From: Typhlomys cinereus
Lineage: Eukaryota > Chordata > Mammalia > Rodentia > Platacanthomyidae
DNA: 64,000 bases
Direction: 5' to 3'
NCBI GenBank assembly: GCA_023101885.1
Contig: JALPQD010000017.1
Coordinates: 172,220-236,219, forward strand
Positions 22,651 through 34,264 of this stretch are shown in pieces; position 1 is the first letter of the stretch; each line of letters begins with the position of its first letter. The notes under the pieces are model-generated. The model searched no databases and was not told the origin of the DNA. It saw only the letters and a program-made list of their open reading frames with translations. A program made the position numbers and the translations under genes.

Positions 22651-23178
22651 ATTGGCTCACAAAAACAGAAGAAAAGGACTAGAAACAATGGCTTCCTAAG
22701 AACTCCTAAGGAGTCCAAGTGTTAAAAACAAAAACAAAAAAAACGCTGTAACAGTAGAATCGTAAAGTCTTCTAGAATCTCATACAGGGGTTGTGCCCAA
22801 GGTCAAGACAGGCATTGCAGAGAAATGGAATTTTTGGGGGGAGGGGACATGAAGGATGAAGACTGGTAGCTGAGAATGTGGAAGGAGAAGAACACAAGTG
22901 GAGATTCGCATCACTTGTCATCTAGACAAGATAAAAGAGGTGGTATAAGGAAAAGAGAGGGATCAGAAATAAGAGCAAATACATGTTCATAAGCTAGTTA
23001 ATAGTACTTGGGTCTGCATTGGATAGATGCTTTTAGCTTTAAAAATTCTCTTAGGTAAGTTCATGGAGTGCCGGTTGGTCTTGTGCTTTTATATTTGCGT
23101 CAGGTTTAGAGTGGGCATGTTGAGCAATGCAAACTTGCTGTTAAGTTCTTGTGAAATTTAAAACAGAATGTAGCTTTC
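22651..23178. other. Unannotated sequence
   Basis: Nothing recognised apart from a short A-rich run near 22720-22745. Confidence 0.4.
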
Positions 23179-23492
23179 AAAAGTATTTACTGGGGGCTGG
23201 AGAGATGGCACAGAGGTTAAGACTCTGCTTCGAAAGCAGAGGATCCTGAGTTTTGATTCCAGGTCCCACGTGAAAACTCCACTGGGCGGAGAGGAGGCAG
23301 TTTGCACTTTCAGCCCTAGTGGGCAGAGCCTGGGAAATCCCAGGGCAAAGCAAGAAGGAGGTAGAAGCAATTCAGGATGATTCCTGAAGTCACCCTTGGT
23401 CCTCCACAGAGACACACAGTGCCCTCTAATACACACACACATGCACACACACACAGTGAAAAATAAATAAAATACTTTAAAAAAAAGTATTT
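23179..23492 (+). repeat. B2-type SINE with short target-site duplication
   Basis: Body 23189-23482 starts with GGGGGCTGGAGAGATGGCAC, has 'gaaagcagaggatcctgagt' (tRNA-like head with B box), then 'aaggaggtagaagca', a CA-rich block and AATAAATAAAATAC before the A tail. The sequence AAAAGTATTT occurs at 23179-23188 and again at 23483-23492, a probable target-site duplication. It is related to, but older than, 17197-17490. Confidence 0.88.
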
Positions 23493-23685
23493 GGTAAGAT
23501 GGTTCAGCAGGTAAAAACGCTTGCTGGACAAGTCTGCTGACGGTAGTTCAATTCCCAGACCTCACCTAAAAGTGGACTGGGAGAACCGACTCCACAAAGC
23601 TGTTCTCTGACCACAGACAAGCTAGGGCCCACAAATGCCCACATCCACAGTGCACACATGGTAATAGCAACGATAGCAACATATT
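23493..23685 (+). repeat. B3/B2-type SINE
   Basis: 'Taagatggttcagcaggtaaaaacgcttgctg..caagtctgctgac' is a tRNA-like head, followed by 'ctgttctctgaccacaga' and 'cccacatccacagtgcacac'. The preceding SINE inserted at its 5' edge. Confidence 0.75.
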
Positions 23686-24724
23686 AGTAATAATTTAAAA
23701 ACTTGAAGCTTTTGCTGTGTTGAGAAGGCTATTCTAAGATGGCAGCTCTGAATTTTTATTTGTTGAGTTCTTTGAATAAAAAGAAGCTCTGTGGAGCTGT
23801 AGCCCCTGTCAAATTATTAACATGTTCCTGTTGGTTTTTGAGGCACACACTCTGACAAAGTCATCGGAATATTAATGTAAGTTTTACGATGAGATAAAAA
23901 TCCTATGACGAGAACAAAAAACATGCATTAACCAAAAATAATGGTGGGGTACAATTTCCATGGCTACTAAAATATTATTCTGGTTTTCATTAAGCTGAGA
24001 CATGAAATGGATCTTGTAAAGAGGTAAATGGAGATGAGCCCAGTTACATTGGTTTTGAAGACGCACACAGCTCTCTCTCTTCATTTTTCAGCCATCAAAA
24101 ATGGTGAGCTGACTCTAAAATCTATGAGATTAAAAGCTAAAATACAAAGAGGACGCTTGGCACAAATATGATATGGAGGAGAAATTATCAATATGCTCCA
24201 AATGGTACACTGTGTACATGAGTGTCATATAAATAAAATGACTTAACGAGAGTAGAAATAATGGACCTAATATTTTTAGAGATTTATATATAAATGTAAT
24301 TTACCTTTTAAGCAAGTCTGTAGACACAAGTAACTGAAAGCTTGACTTCAGAGATGTGCTATAAACAATGAAGAAATGTATATCCCACTTGCAATAAAAT
24401 CCACAGGAGTGCCTATTTTGTATCTTCATCTCCTATTAAAGCCCAAACCCAAAGCTTTCTTTTTCCTCAATAGATGCAGAGAGAATTCTTGCGGGGAGAA
24501 GGATACAGAAGTGGTAGTGCACAGTTATGTGCACATCTGAAGAAGTTTAAAAATTGGGGCACTGGGCAAAATATAGTTCTGAGAGATAGGTTGGGCAAGG
24601 ATTTGTGGAAGATTTACAACTTTTTTCTTAGAATATTAATACGTGCCTTTGGGGAGGGATGCTTTAAGTGAAATAAAATTTGTTTTACTGAGAGTATACC
24701 AGGCACTTGAAAGTTACTAAATCA
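23686..24724. other. Unannotated AT-rich sequence
   Basis: Nothing recognised. Short frames only. Confidence 0.4.
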
Positions 24725-24960
24725 GAAGCAGGGAAGTGATTAAGAGCGAGGACTCTGGATTTAAGCGCCCTAGGGTCCTGGCTCTGCCATTTACTAGTAA
24801 GCAGTCTACCCACCTGTCTCAGTTTTCTCATGTCCTAAAAATAGAAAAGAAATATGTAGCTCTTGGATTGTTGCCAAAATTAAAACAGTGTGTACGTATG
24901 TAAAGATTTTAGTTCAGTAGCTCCCATAGATCTAGGAGAAATGAAGAGTCCAGTAATGCC
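24725..24960 (+). repeat. MIR SINE
   Basis: 'Agtgattaagagcgaggactctggattta..gcgccctagggtcctggctctgccatttactagtaagc' followed by 'ctgtctcagttttctcatgtcctaaaaatag' and 'agctcttggattgttgccaaaatt' follows MIR from its 5' part through the core. One of the best-preserved MIRs in the window. Confidence 0.9.
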
Positions 24961-25699
24961 TATATAATAATCATGATGATGTAGAAAGAAAGCCTCAATT
25001 GAGTGAAAGATGCATAATCGTCTCTACCTTTAGAATGGCTGCTCCGCGTTCTTCTTTAGTCACAAGTGATGAGAAACTGGAAGGTGTCGGCCCTCAAGAG
25101 CTGTAAGGGTGCTTCCCTTGGTCAGAGCAGGGGGAGAGTTGGATGTGAGCCCCAGAGACATATAACCTGTGGTCAGGCTGCTGGCTAGACAGAACTCAGG
25201 CAAGACACTGAGGCTCAGGCTGCTACATCTGGGATGTCCCCTTTCTTTCTCCTGTTCCTAGAATGTTCTAGAAATGATGTTGCCATGTGACTTCCAGACA
25301 CTTCCTCCCACCTCTAAACAAAAGATTACTCAGGAGTACCTTTTCTGGAATCTTCCTTTCTTTACTCTTCTCTCACTCCCTGATACGATATTTTAAATGA
25401 GTACTGGACCCTGGGGGCTTCCGTAGTTAGAGCTCATCCAGGCTCTTCTCCTGAACTCCAGATCCTTGGACGCAGCCACCCACCTATGTGCCCTCTGCCA
25501 AGTGTGTATTAGTATCTCGATTTCACATGGAAACTGACTTCCACGCTGGACCCCCTTACCTTTCATGTTTGCATTCTGGGATTCCACCTCTACTTTTCAT
25601 TGACTCTGGTCCAAAATCGTGAATTCATTTATTTGTTTTTATTTTTTTCTCAAGCTGCACAATACTTATCAAATAATTCTATCAACTTTATGCCTAAAT
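24961..25699. other. Unannotated sequence before the L2
   Basis: No certain family. The pyrimidine-rich part after 25200 could be more upstream L2. Confidence 0.35.
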
Positions 25700-25969
25700 A
25701 TATCCATGAACTTACCTCTTCCATCAATTCGACTTCACTATAATTTTCCCTCCTGACCCTGGGGTACAGGCCATCGCCTCTCTCCTGGGTTATTCCCATG
25801 GTGTCCTAACTGGTGCACTCTTCCAATCCTTGTCCCACTATTATGTACGTTCTCTCAAATAGCAATGAGAGAGAGAGAGAGAGACTCCCGGGCTGGTTTT
25901 GCACTTGTGATCCTTCTGACTCTTTCTAGTTTAAAGTTGCAGGAATGTATATATATTTTTTTAAATAAG
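25700..25969 (+). mobile_element. LINE-2 3' remnant, first segment
   Basis: 'Ctctctcctgggttattcccatggtgtcctaactggtgcactcttccaatccttgtccc' and 'tgatccttctgactctttc' match the L2 3' region as I remember it ('..tgcaatagcctcctaactggtctccctgcttcc...agtgatccttttaaa'). It includes a short (GA)n insert at 25866-25885. The alignment resumes after a B3-type SINE. Confidence 0.65.
25816..25848 (+). repeat. 33-base exact direct repeat, copy 1
   Basis: Runs from CACTCTTCCAATCC to ACTATTATGTAC and is identical at all 33 positions to 27032-27064. This copy lies within the L2 remnant, in a context that fits L2. Confidence 0.95.
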
Positions 25970-26335
25970 CTAGTTAGCTGGGAAAATGGCTCAATTTATA
26001 AAGTGCTTGTAGCACTAGCACAAGGACCTGAATGTACCCCGAGACCCACATGACAAGCCAGGCAAAGCAGCATTCGCCTGCACTCCTAGCACTGGGAAGA
26101 CAGAAAGGAGGATTCCTAGTTCTTTGTGGTTAGCTGGTCTAGCCAAATAGTTGGGTGCAGGACTTAGTGAGAGACCCTGTCTCAGAGGTATAGAGTGATT
26201 GAGGAAGACATCAGAACTTGACTTTAATGTCTTCACATGTACGTACACATACATGCACAAAAACCCACATCATTTATGCATGCAAGAACACACATACTAA
26301 TTAATTGATTAAAAATGAATAAATGTTAAATATCA
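25970..26335 (+). repeat. B3-type composite SINE inserted in the L2
   Basis: 'Gctgggaaaatggctcaatttataaagtgcttgta..gcaaggacctgaatgtaccccgagacccacat' is the tRNA-like head. A B1-like middle follows ('ccaggcaaagcagcattcgcctgcactcctagcactgggaagac...gagaccctgtctca'), then 'gattgaggaagacatcagaacttgac' and a tail of CA/CATG-type repeats. It splits the surrounding L2 match. Confidence 0.85.
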
Positions 26336-26595
26336 CTTCTCTGCTCAAAACACATGCACTGACTCTCTCTTCCCTGCCCCCTACCTGTTGTTCCTGGCTC
26401 TTGCCACTTTTTCTTTGTCACACTGTGCCAGCCACACTGGCCTTCTTTGTATTTTTCAAATACTTCAAGTCTTCTTGGGCTCTTTGAATGGATACTTAGT
26501 TCTGTCTAAATGACATCTTTCCGAATGTTAGCCAGATGTGACTGCTCCGTTATTCTAACTGCTGTTACTCAGATAGTCCATTGTCACATAGGGTT
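26336..26595 (+). mobile_element. LINE-2 3' remnant, second segment
   Basis: 'Cacttctctgctcaaaacacatgcactgactctctcttccc' continues the L2 alignment. Then come 'gccagccacactggccttcttt', 'tcaaatacttcaagtcttcttgggctctttgaatgg' and 'tgactgctccgttattctaactgctg', in L2 order. Decayed, no reading frame. Confidence 0.75.
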
Positions 26596-27031
26596 GCCCT
26601 GGACCGTCCATTCACAGCTCTTCCCCTCCTTCTCCTTGCCCCATTATGTGGAGCGATTCTGTTTCTCTAGGTGATAGATTGCTTGTTGCTTGTCCTGTTT
26701 GACTCACTTTTACATTCTTTATATATAAAAAGTGTCTCACTCACAGCTTGAAAAAATTAATATTTATCACATGATGAGTGTCTGCCAGATAGGAGGACAG
26801 GTGTCATTCTGGTTTTTGATTGAAACCTTTCAAACCAAAGGTAAGAATTGAGAATAGAAACATGCCTATAAAGGAGCCCCCCAAATACCTGCTAACTAGG
26901 GTGTCATATGGCTTAGAAATACCACTATATTTGAGAACTTTTTTCCCCAAAGCTATGTTCTTCTTTGTCAAATGGAGTTCAGAAAAATAAGTGTCCTTAA
27001 AAATCTTAATTATTTTTCTTCAAAATACATT
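26596..27031. other. Unannotated sequence
   Basis: Nothing recognised. Confidence 0.4.
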
Positions 27032-27064
27032 CACTCTTCCAATCCTTGTCCCACTATTATGTAC
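27032..27064 (+). repeat. 33-base exact direct repeat, copy 2
   Basis: Identical to 25816-25848, but flanked on both sides by unrelated sequence. It sits just upstream of the B1-ID SINE. Confidence 0.95.
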
Positions 27065-27074
27065 TTATTAAAAT

Positions 27075-27281
27075 AAGATTTTGGTGCTGGGCTGATTGGT
27101 GCAGTAGTACCAAGATCTTGCCGTGTTCAAGGCCTGCTTGAGTCCAAGGCTGCAGAGCCGCCAAGGCCAGCCGGGGGCAACTCCCTGAGACCCTGAATCA
27201 AAGTTAGAAAATGTGAGGACGTAGCTCAATAGTGCACCATGTGCACACACGTATGTGGCCCTGGATTAAATCCCCAGTACC

Positions 27282-27284
<3 letters not shown>
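27075..27284 (+). repeat. B1-ID composite SINE
   Basis: A decayed B1-like head is followed by 'ttcaaggcctgcttgagtccaaggctgcagagccgccaaggccagccgggggcaac..tgagaccctgaatcaaa'. Then comes an ID-like part, 'gaggacgtagctcaatagtgc..tgtggccctggattaaatccccagtacc'. The order 7SL-derived then tRNA-derived resembles the B1-dID type described in several rodent groups. Confidence 0.75.
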
Positions 27285-27317
<33 letters not shown>

Positions 27318-27318
27318 G
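27285..27318 (+). repeat. (TAA)n microsatellite
   Basis: About eleven TAA units grown from the A-rich tail of the preceding SINE. Confidence 0.95.
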
Positions 27319-30300
27319 TTTCAAAGTGAAGGAACACTTCCATTCTGTTTGTGGTAACTACTTTGCCTTCCAGTATGATCTCTTGGTTTAAGTTTTGCTA
27401 AGCGAAGCTAGCTGCACATATGTTAGTATGAAAACAGCTGTTGTAAAAGCAATATCAGCAACTCCTATTAGCAATATAGTACAGTCTGAAGACAAAGAGT
27501 TTTTCCGTTCAACTTTGCATTGTTATCACTTGCACATTCATGAAGGGGGAAGGGAAAATACATGAGACTGAGAAGAACCTACACATTAGAAGTCAGGCCA
27601 TTCACAGTAGAAGAGAGAGTGGCAGAGTCAAGAACTCGTAAACTTTCAGTTGTGAAACCTTTTTGCTTAGCTGCTTATTTGTTCTCACTAGCGTTGAAAG
27701 CCAGCTCTCTCTTTTGTAACCACTTCTGACTGTTACCAGATCCCTGTTTGGGATTCTTTATTTTGTCACTTTGGACACTCTGTTGTAGTTCCTCTCTCGG
27801 CTATGACACCTCTCGAGCCATCCACTTCCCAGCTGACTTAGTCTAAGACTCTGGCCCTCACCCTCTAGTGCATGTGCATTTTGACCTTCTCTGGACATGC
27901 AGTTGGTTCTCTTGTTGTCACATCTGCCTGCCCAGTCCTTCTGTACGGTGCAGTGAGCAAGTACATGTGAGGAGATACAAATGTTTTGTCTCCCTTGGCT
28001 ATTAATAATTTATACCTTGTTGAATGTAGATATATTTTTATGTTGAGTCATAAATAATGCCACAGTATATAATCTGTCTCCATGAAATCTCCTCAGGGAA
28101 GTGGGTAGATATGAGAGTGGATAATTGAGGGGTTCATGGGGAAGACCCTAGGCTTAGCAATCAAGATCTCCTGCCTATTTGTGTGGCTTTTTGTCAAGTT
28201 TACACACTGTGGTAAAGAGTCACATCTCCTTCAGGAGTGACTGCAGGGACTGAAAGAAACAATGACCACCAATCAGAACAAGTTGGTAATAAACATTAAC
28301 TGGAAAGCGAGTGGCTGAGAACATAGTTAGCAATGGCTGAGTTGTGGTTCTCATAGCACAGGGTGAGGCAGGCAGAGTGTTGGAGGCCTCATTCTATTTA
28401 TCATCCTACAGGTCGAAGAGCAGAAGAGGATTGTTGTTCAGTCAGATAAATCTAATTCAGCCCTTCTGTTAACTAGAAGTCTGATCTGAAGATATTTTAA
28501 AAGACTTTCACAACTTCATTCTCCTCAGGGAAACATTAAGACTTATCTCAGGGAGATGTTATGAGGATTTGGGGATTCCGTGAAAGAGCCCCTGAAGAAC
28601 CGATAAATTCAAATTTGTGAATGTGTTTCAGGGGTGAATCGGTTCCATAAAGAGTATTACGAGTAGGTTCCTATGAGATATCTGGCTTGCAATTTTGACG
28701 TACGGTGGAGGGAGGGATTCCATCCTTGCCCCAGACAGAGTCTCTTCATTGGCTGGGGTAGGGAACATGAACTCACCGCACGACTCTGTCAGAAAGTTCA
28801 AACACACAGCTAGACAAGGCTGGCTCCCGTGCACCTAGTGTGGTTAAATGATTTCCATTTCTCCAACAAATATGGGCAGAGATGTTGCATGTCACTTTCA
28901 GCCATGACCAGGGGAAACCCTTGTCCTTTTCTTCCATGTAATTTCTCTTGCACCGGATATGAAAACTGTCTGGTCAACTGAACACCTACCAAGATTTCAT
29001 GAAAGAGAGACAAACCTCTCTCCATAGTCCACCAAAGAACTGGATATCTCTTATTACAGACCAATCGGTTTCAACTTCATATATCTATCTTGTCCTGTCC
29101 TCCAATTTTTTTGTGTGCCAAAGAGTCACATGTCAAGCGCTCACAGGTGTTCAGTTCCACTAGTATTTCTACCACAAACAAATGAGAAGGATTGTTCTTA
29201 GACCTGTTGATTCCCAAGGTAAAGAATGTGATTAGATTATATATGCATTTTCCCTTTAAAAAATTGTGAAGACAAATGGGCACCACACTACCCTGACTTG
29301 CTTTCTGAGCTATCTTATTTCCTTGCCTTCCAGTGTAATTAACACTGATCCTTAGCATCCTTTTAAGATCTGACAACTTTATCTTACTTAGTCACTTTCC
29401 TTTTCTTTCTAATTAAGCATTTGGGATCTAAGTGATCTGAGGAATATTTTCCTCTCTAATATTCTAACTTTTATTTTGTCAGCATATCTCTCAGATCTCC
29501 TCAAGTTCTTTGTTTAATTTATTAATGCTCTTACTAAAGCTTTGAAGATTTCATTAACATGCTGTTTACCCCTTCAGACACTATTAGGGAAGAAGCTCCA
29601 ATAACAGAGTTAAACTGATCCCCCATTATCTGATTAGCCAGCCTTCACATGCCAACCTGACACCTCGCAATATTATATTCATTCCGTGGTTGCTATATTC
29701 AGAAATTTAAGATGTACATATTCAGCCACTTTAAATTAATTTAGCTATCAAGATTTCACAAGCTGCCCTGCCTAGCACTGTACTCGGTATGCTACCAAGA
29801 TATAAGATCAAATAATCACCTCACAATCTGGCTTTTGGCTAATATCTTTGTCATTTCAGCCAAAAAGTTTCTAGTTCTTCTAATCTAGATTATTTATTTA
29901 TTTGTTTTTGTGAATCTAGGCTCTTTTCTGAGTTGGGATAATCTTCTTTGAGAAGTCTGCTTAAATTTTCTTCAATGTCAAACTAAGAATGTAGTATTGA
30001 GAAAGCTGGAGATAGAGCAGCTGCAACTTGAGTGAAGTAGTTGTCTAAGATCAATATAAATCAATCAATCAATCAGTAAATCACAAGATTCTATTGAAAA
30101 AGCCAAGGTCTCTGCAGTCTTCAGTGTTATGGGGGAATACAGAAATTCAAAACAGGCTGCTTTAGTAAGCGTCCTTTGAATGGAAATCCCAGAAGCGCTA
30201 CTCAAGCTACTTGGAGCACCAGAAAGGAATTTATCAGAAGATTCTGGGTTAACTCAGAGAACTGAAGTAAACAGTGCTGTATGCAAGAACATCAAGAATG

Positions 30301-31716
30301 AAATAAAACCTTTGGGCTTGATTCCTTGAAGTCACGTTTCTCTTTCTTTCCGCTTCATTCTTATTGATCACTCACAGGGAAGCCTCATTCGACAGAGGCC
30401 TGTTCTTTTTTCATTTGGATAATCCTACATGTGACTAATTGTTAACTACCCTCTGGACAAAACACCATGAGAACCAGGAAGCAGCAATATAACTGATCAA
30501 GACCTGGCCACCCAGTCATTTTTGTGAGAGGAAGAATAGGGTAAATATTTTAACTAGCAATCTCAATTTCCAACAGAAGCATGTGGCTAAAATTAGCAAG
30601 TGGCGCTTCCTTCAAAAGATGTGGATGGATCAGTAAAGCGAAGCCAACATAATAGCCACCACACACATCATGCTCTCAAAGAGCTTACAAGCTATTTAGA
30701 GGAGCAAAGTCAACACAGTGATTCATGAGCAGCTTCTAATGATGCACCCCACATAGACTTATCCAAAAAGTACACAGTGGTGCATTCAATAGAAAAGTCC
30801 AGAAAGCTGGTTATAATCAGGGAATGCTTCAAAACAGAGATATAACTCAAAGTGGACCTTGAAAGATTTAGATGTAGGCAGAAAGATTAGCCGAGGCCTT
30901 TGAGAGGAGAACAATGAGGTCAGAAGGAGTATGACAGGCTATTGAGGAGAATTTGCAGAGCGGAAAGAAAGGAGGTAGTGTTGTGCAGTCACCATGAGAG
31001 ATTTGAGAAACCACATGTACAAACATATCCTGCTTACTTCAGGATGGCGAAAAAGTATGCTCCCCATCTCCTTTGTTAGTTGATACTCGGGTGTGTCTTA
31101 AAATTCTACTTTCCCTTTAGGTGGATAACTTCGTGTTCTAATCAGTCCTGTTGGATACAGCTCTCTTGAACTGGGAATGGACTCAGGCTTCACATACTTG
31201 TGTGGATTGCCAATCAATATTCCTTTAATCTCAGTGGGTCCCCTCCCTCCAGCCTTTGATACCATGGGCATCGCTGTCTTTTATGCGCTCTCTTCTCCCT
31301 GAGTCTTGCTTACTGGAGACTTGAAGTGTCCCCACAAGCTTCCTTTTCCCTCCACGTTCAGGATTCTCATGATGCCACGTTCAGCATTCTCGAAGAATTT
31401 CTGAATTGATTTCAAAGGCAACTTTCTCTTTTTCTAAAGGGAAATCCTTTGCAATATCCCTGGTCTTCAAGCTTTTAGAAACTTATCTTTGAGCTTTTCA
31501 TTTCTCCACGTGCATCCTCTTCCCCGCCTCTAACCTTTCTGTCTCAAATCCTATCAGATTTTTCTACCTCTGTAACCAACTCATCATTCCTTTTTCAGTT
31601 CTGTAGGATAAGGTGCCCAAGCCAGCCTTTCATAACTATGCTACACTCCAGCTCTTCATTTGTTCTGTGAGGACCGAATCCATTTCCTCTGTTCATCGTT
31701 ACCACCTTTGCCTTTC
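27319..31716. other. Long unannotated stretch
   Basis: About 4.4 kb of AT-rich sequence. A short (ATCA)n-like run lies at 30060-30075. Frames such as 29077-29376 and 28810-29064 have no domain I recognise. No repeat family could be named with confidence. Confidence 0.45.
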
Positions 31717-31730
31717 GAAAGTTCCTTCTG
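31717..31730 (+). repeat. Target-site duplication, left copy
   Basis: GAAAGTTCCTTCTG, identical to 32381-32394. It brackets the L1 3' end. Confidence 0.9.
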
Positions 31731-32380
31731 GACATTGCAAGAGCAGCAAAACTGCAAAAGAAAATCAACAAACCATAATCCAGAACTTCAGAGACTCTGT
31801 ATCAACCACGTAGAACTAGGCCAGACTAATCTCCCATCCTGAAGCTCAGGGAAATTCGCGGAAGAGGGGGGTGGTAAGATTGTAAGAGCAAAAGGATGGG
31901 AGGAGCAATGATTTGCAAGATACTCTACACAAGTTAGGGTGGAAGCAATCATAATTGGACTTTGCATGCCCTGCGCAATGTCCAACACACTATTGACCTC
32001 ACAAAGTCTAGCATCTGCTAAAGGCACCAAGATCCTTGGAGGCAAGAGATTGACAGCCACAGTAGTGTTCCTATGCTTAACGGGAACACGGGAAAGGGTT
32101 CAGGGAAATGCCACTGGGTCCTTGTACGTCATCGGAGAAGAGGGCCCATAGGAGAGTCAGGCATGCACATTAAAGGATTCTCCCCGGGGATGGGGGGGGG
32201 AGGAACTGGGGGATGGGGAGGGAGGGGTGAGGGGAGGGGGATCAGGAGGGTTGGGGAGAGGAGGAGGGAGGGAGGGAACTGGTGTACCTATTAAGTGTGT
32301 ATGAGCGGAAACAATAATAAAAAATGTTAAAAGAAAAAAAGAAAGGAAAATAAAAGAATGTTAAGATGCTAAAAAAAAAA
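31731..32380 (+). mobile_element. 5'-truncated LINE-1, 3' UTR with A-rich tail
   Basis: Contains 'atcctgaagctcagggaaattc', 'gtggtaagattgtaagagc' and other blocks resembling rodent L1 (Lx-like) 3' UTR as I remember it. A G-rich polypurine tract follows at 32188-32280, then AATAATAAAAAATG and an A-rich tail with GAAAG units. A perfect 14-base duplication flanks it. Truncation, A tail and duplication together are the signature of L1 retrotransposition. The frames at 31939-32294 lie inside it and are not genes. Confidence 0.88.
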
Positions 32381-32394
32381 GAAAGTTCCTTCTG
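32381..32394 (+). repeat. Target-site duplication, right copy
   Basis: Identical to 31717-31730, directly after the A run of the L1 tail. Confidence 0.9.
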
Positions 32395-34264
32395 ACGCTT
32401 ACTTGAAACAAACTCAAACTTCTTTTGCGTGTCTCATATAATTCTTTTGCACTCATGCAGTAATAACTATGCAGATAATTCTTTAGTTTTGATTTCCAAT
32501 TCCCTCTCAGCTCCTAAGGTAATTTTCCTAGTTGTTGAATCCCAACAGACATTTTCCAAGTCACGGATGACCGTGGGCACCACTTTTGCTAACAATTCTC
32601 CCTGGTTTCTTTCACCCTCTTTTTTTTTTTTTTTTATAATTGATGTGTGTATTTTACTCTTACTTTTGGTGTTCTTCTAGGACTCATTTCATCTAGCACT
32701 TTCCTTTTCCCCTTTTTCCACACCCAGCCAGACAGCACTGAAATTTATGAATCTTTATTTTGGGTTTAGAACTCTGCTGAGTTCCAATCCCAAGTACCAT
32801 TTTCTCAGAAGATTTGTGGAGCTATGTTCTTAATGCTTCGACATTAATAAGTACAAGATTGAATTAATGACCTAAACCTGCTTCTCCAATAATATCTTTC
32901 TTGTCTTCAGGGATCTTACACATCTGGTCACTGAAGTTTATCCAGAATCACTCTTTGATTTCCCCCCTTTTTACTGGCACACTGAATAATTAAGCATATA
33001 TTATTAATTTTCTGTAACTTCAGCAAACAGACTTGAATATAGATGCCTGTAATTATGTTTCTTGCATCCAGTTTTCTCATAGCTCTATAAACATAGTCAG
33101 AAACTCCTCCCACCAATTTCTTCTGTACCATATTCTATTCTTTCTTTTAGATAATGCAGGTGTCACTTTGTATAAGTTCATTGTACTCAGCCAGGCCTGC
33201 ACGAAAAATAGAAACCACTCAAGATATTCCAAAGAGGAAGGAATTTAATATTAGAAACCTAATAATTATAGCATGACTAGTGTTTTGGTACCAGTCAGGA
33301 AACTCTAGGTTATGTGGGAGAGGCCAGTAAACCACAGTGTCCATGGCTTTACAAGCAAAGCATTGCAATTTTTCTCTCACTGTGACGTGTCGGTGGGGTC
33401 AATAGCAGGGAGCTACCTCGACTACATTCATTCAGAGATTGGAGCTGATAGTCTGTGGCCATTGAAACTTGCAGTCTTGGTTGCTGCCATTTACGGGGAG
33501 AGATTTGGGGGATTTTCACAGGCAAATCCTGGAAGTTAATACTCTTCTCTGCTGCTCACTTCATTGGCCAAAGCTTGTCACATGGTTCCAGCCAACAATG
33601 TGTGCAGTGTTCTATGTACCCGGAAAAGGAGGTGTTAGGTGCAGAGTTTTTTTTACTACTATAAAAATTTGGAGGTGGACGCTTGGAGAACTGCAGTAAT
33701 TTTCCCATAATTCCAGAGTCAATATTTGGCAGAGTTGGAGTGTGATGGTGCTGTCACTCAAAGTGTCTGCTGTCCCTCTGTCTAACCTCTCCCTCCTAGC
33801 ACCTGCTCAGAGAAGACGCATGCTTCTCTGATGGCCGGTTTAACTTAGCCAGAGGAAGCAAGGGGACACAACACATGCTGCTCCCAGCAGAGGACTCCAA
33901 AGTGTCCTGTGATTGCTGCATTGTGCCTCACCAGGGTGGCAATTTCCCAGGAAGAAGCTGCATCTTTAACCTAGGGGACTAGTATCTGGACGACCAGGCC
34001 GCCTCCAGCCAACATGTAATATAAGCAAGATGCCAACTTCTTCTGCAGTGAGTCCGTGTTATATCATGTTAGTGTTATATCATGGGACAATGGGACGAAT
34101 TCAAATTCTGAAGAATATAAAAATCCAATGAAGTGCTTGCAGGTTTTTAATTCCAAAAGGACTAGAATATAGAAGACTAGGAGGAATCTTAAACCATGAG
34201 GACCGGATTCTGGAAGACTGTAATGGTTCCTCAGACCATGGAACAAATCTACATTCTTGTGCCA
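32395..34264. other. Unannotated sequence
   Basis: Includes a T run at 32619-32635. The part around 33150-33550 looks like decayed interspersed repeat ('gatattccaaagaggaaggaatttaat') but I cannot name it. A small repeat, GTGTTATATCATG, occurs twice at 34067-34085. No gene supported. Confidence 0.4.

Noticed and set aside
33150..33560. DNA transposon or LTR relic
   Set aside because: Some wording is reminiscent of old interspersed repeats, but I could not align it to a family in order, so I left it unannotated.
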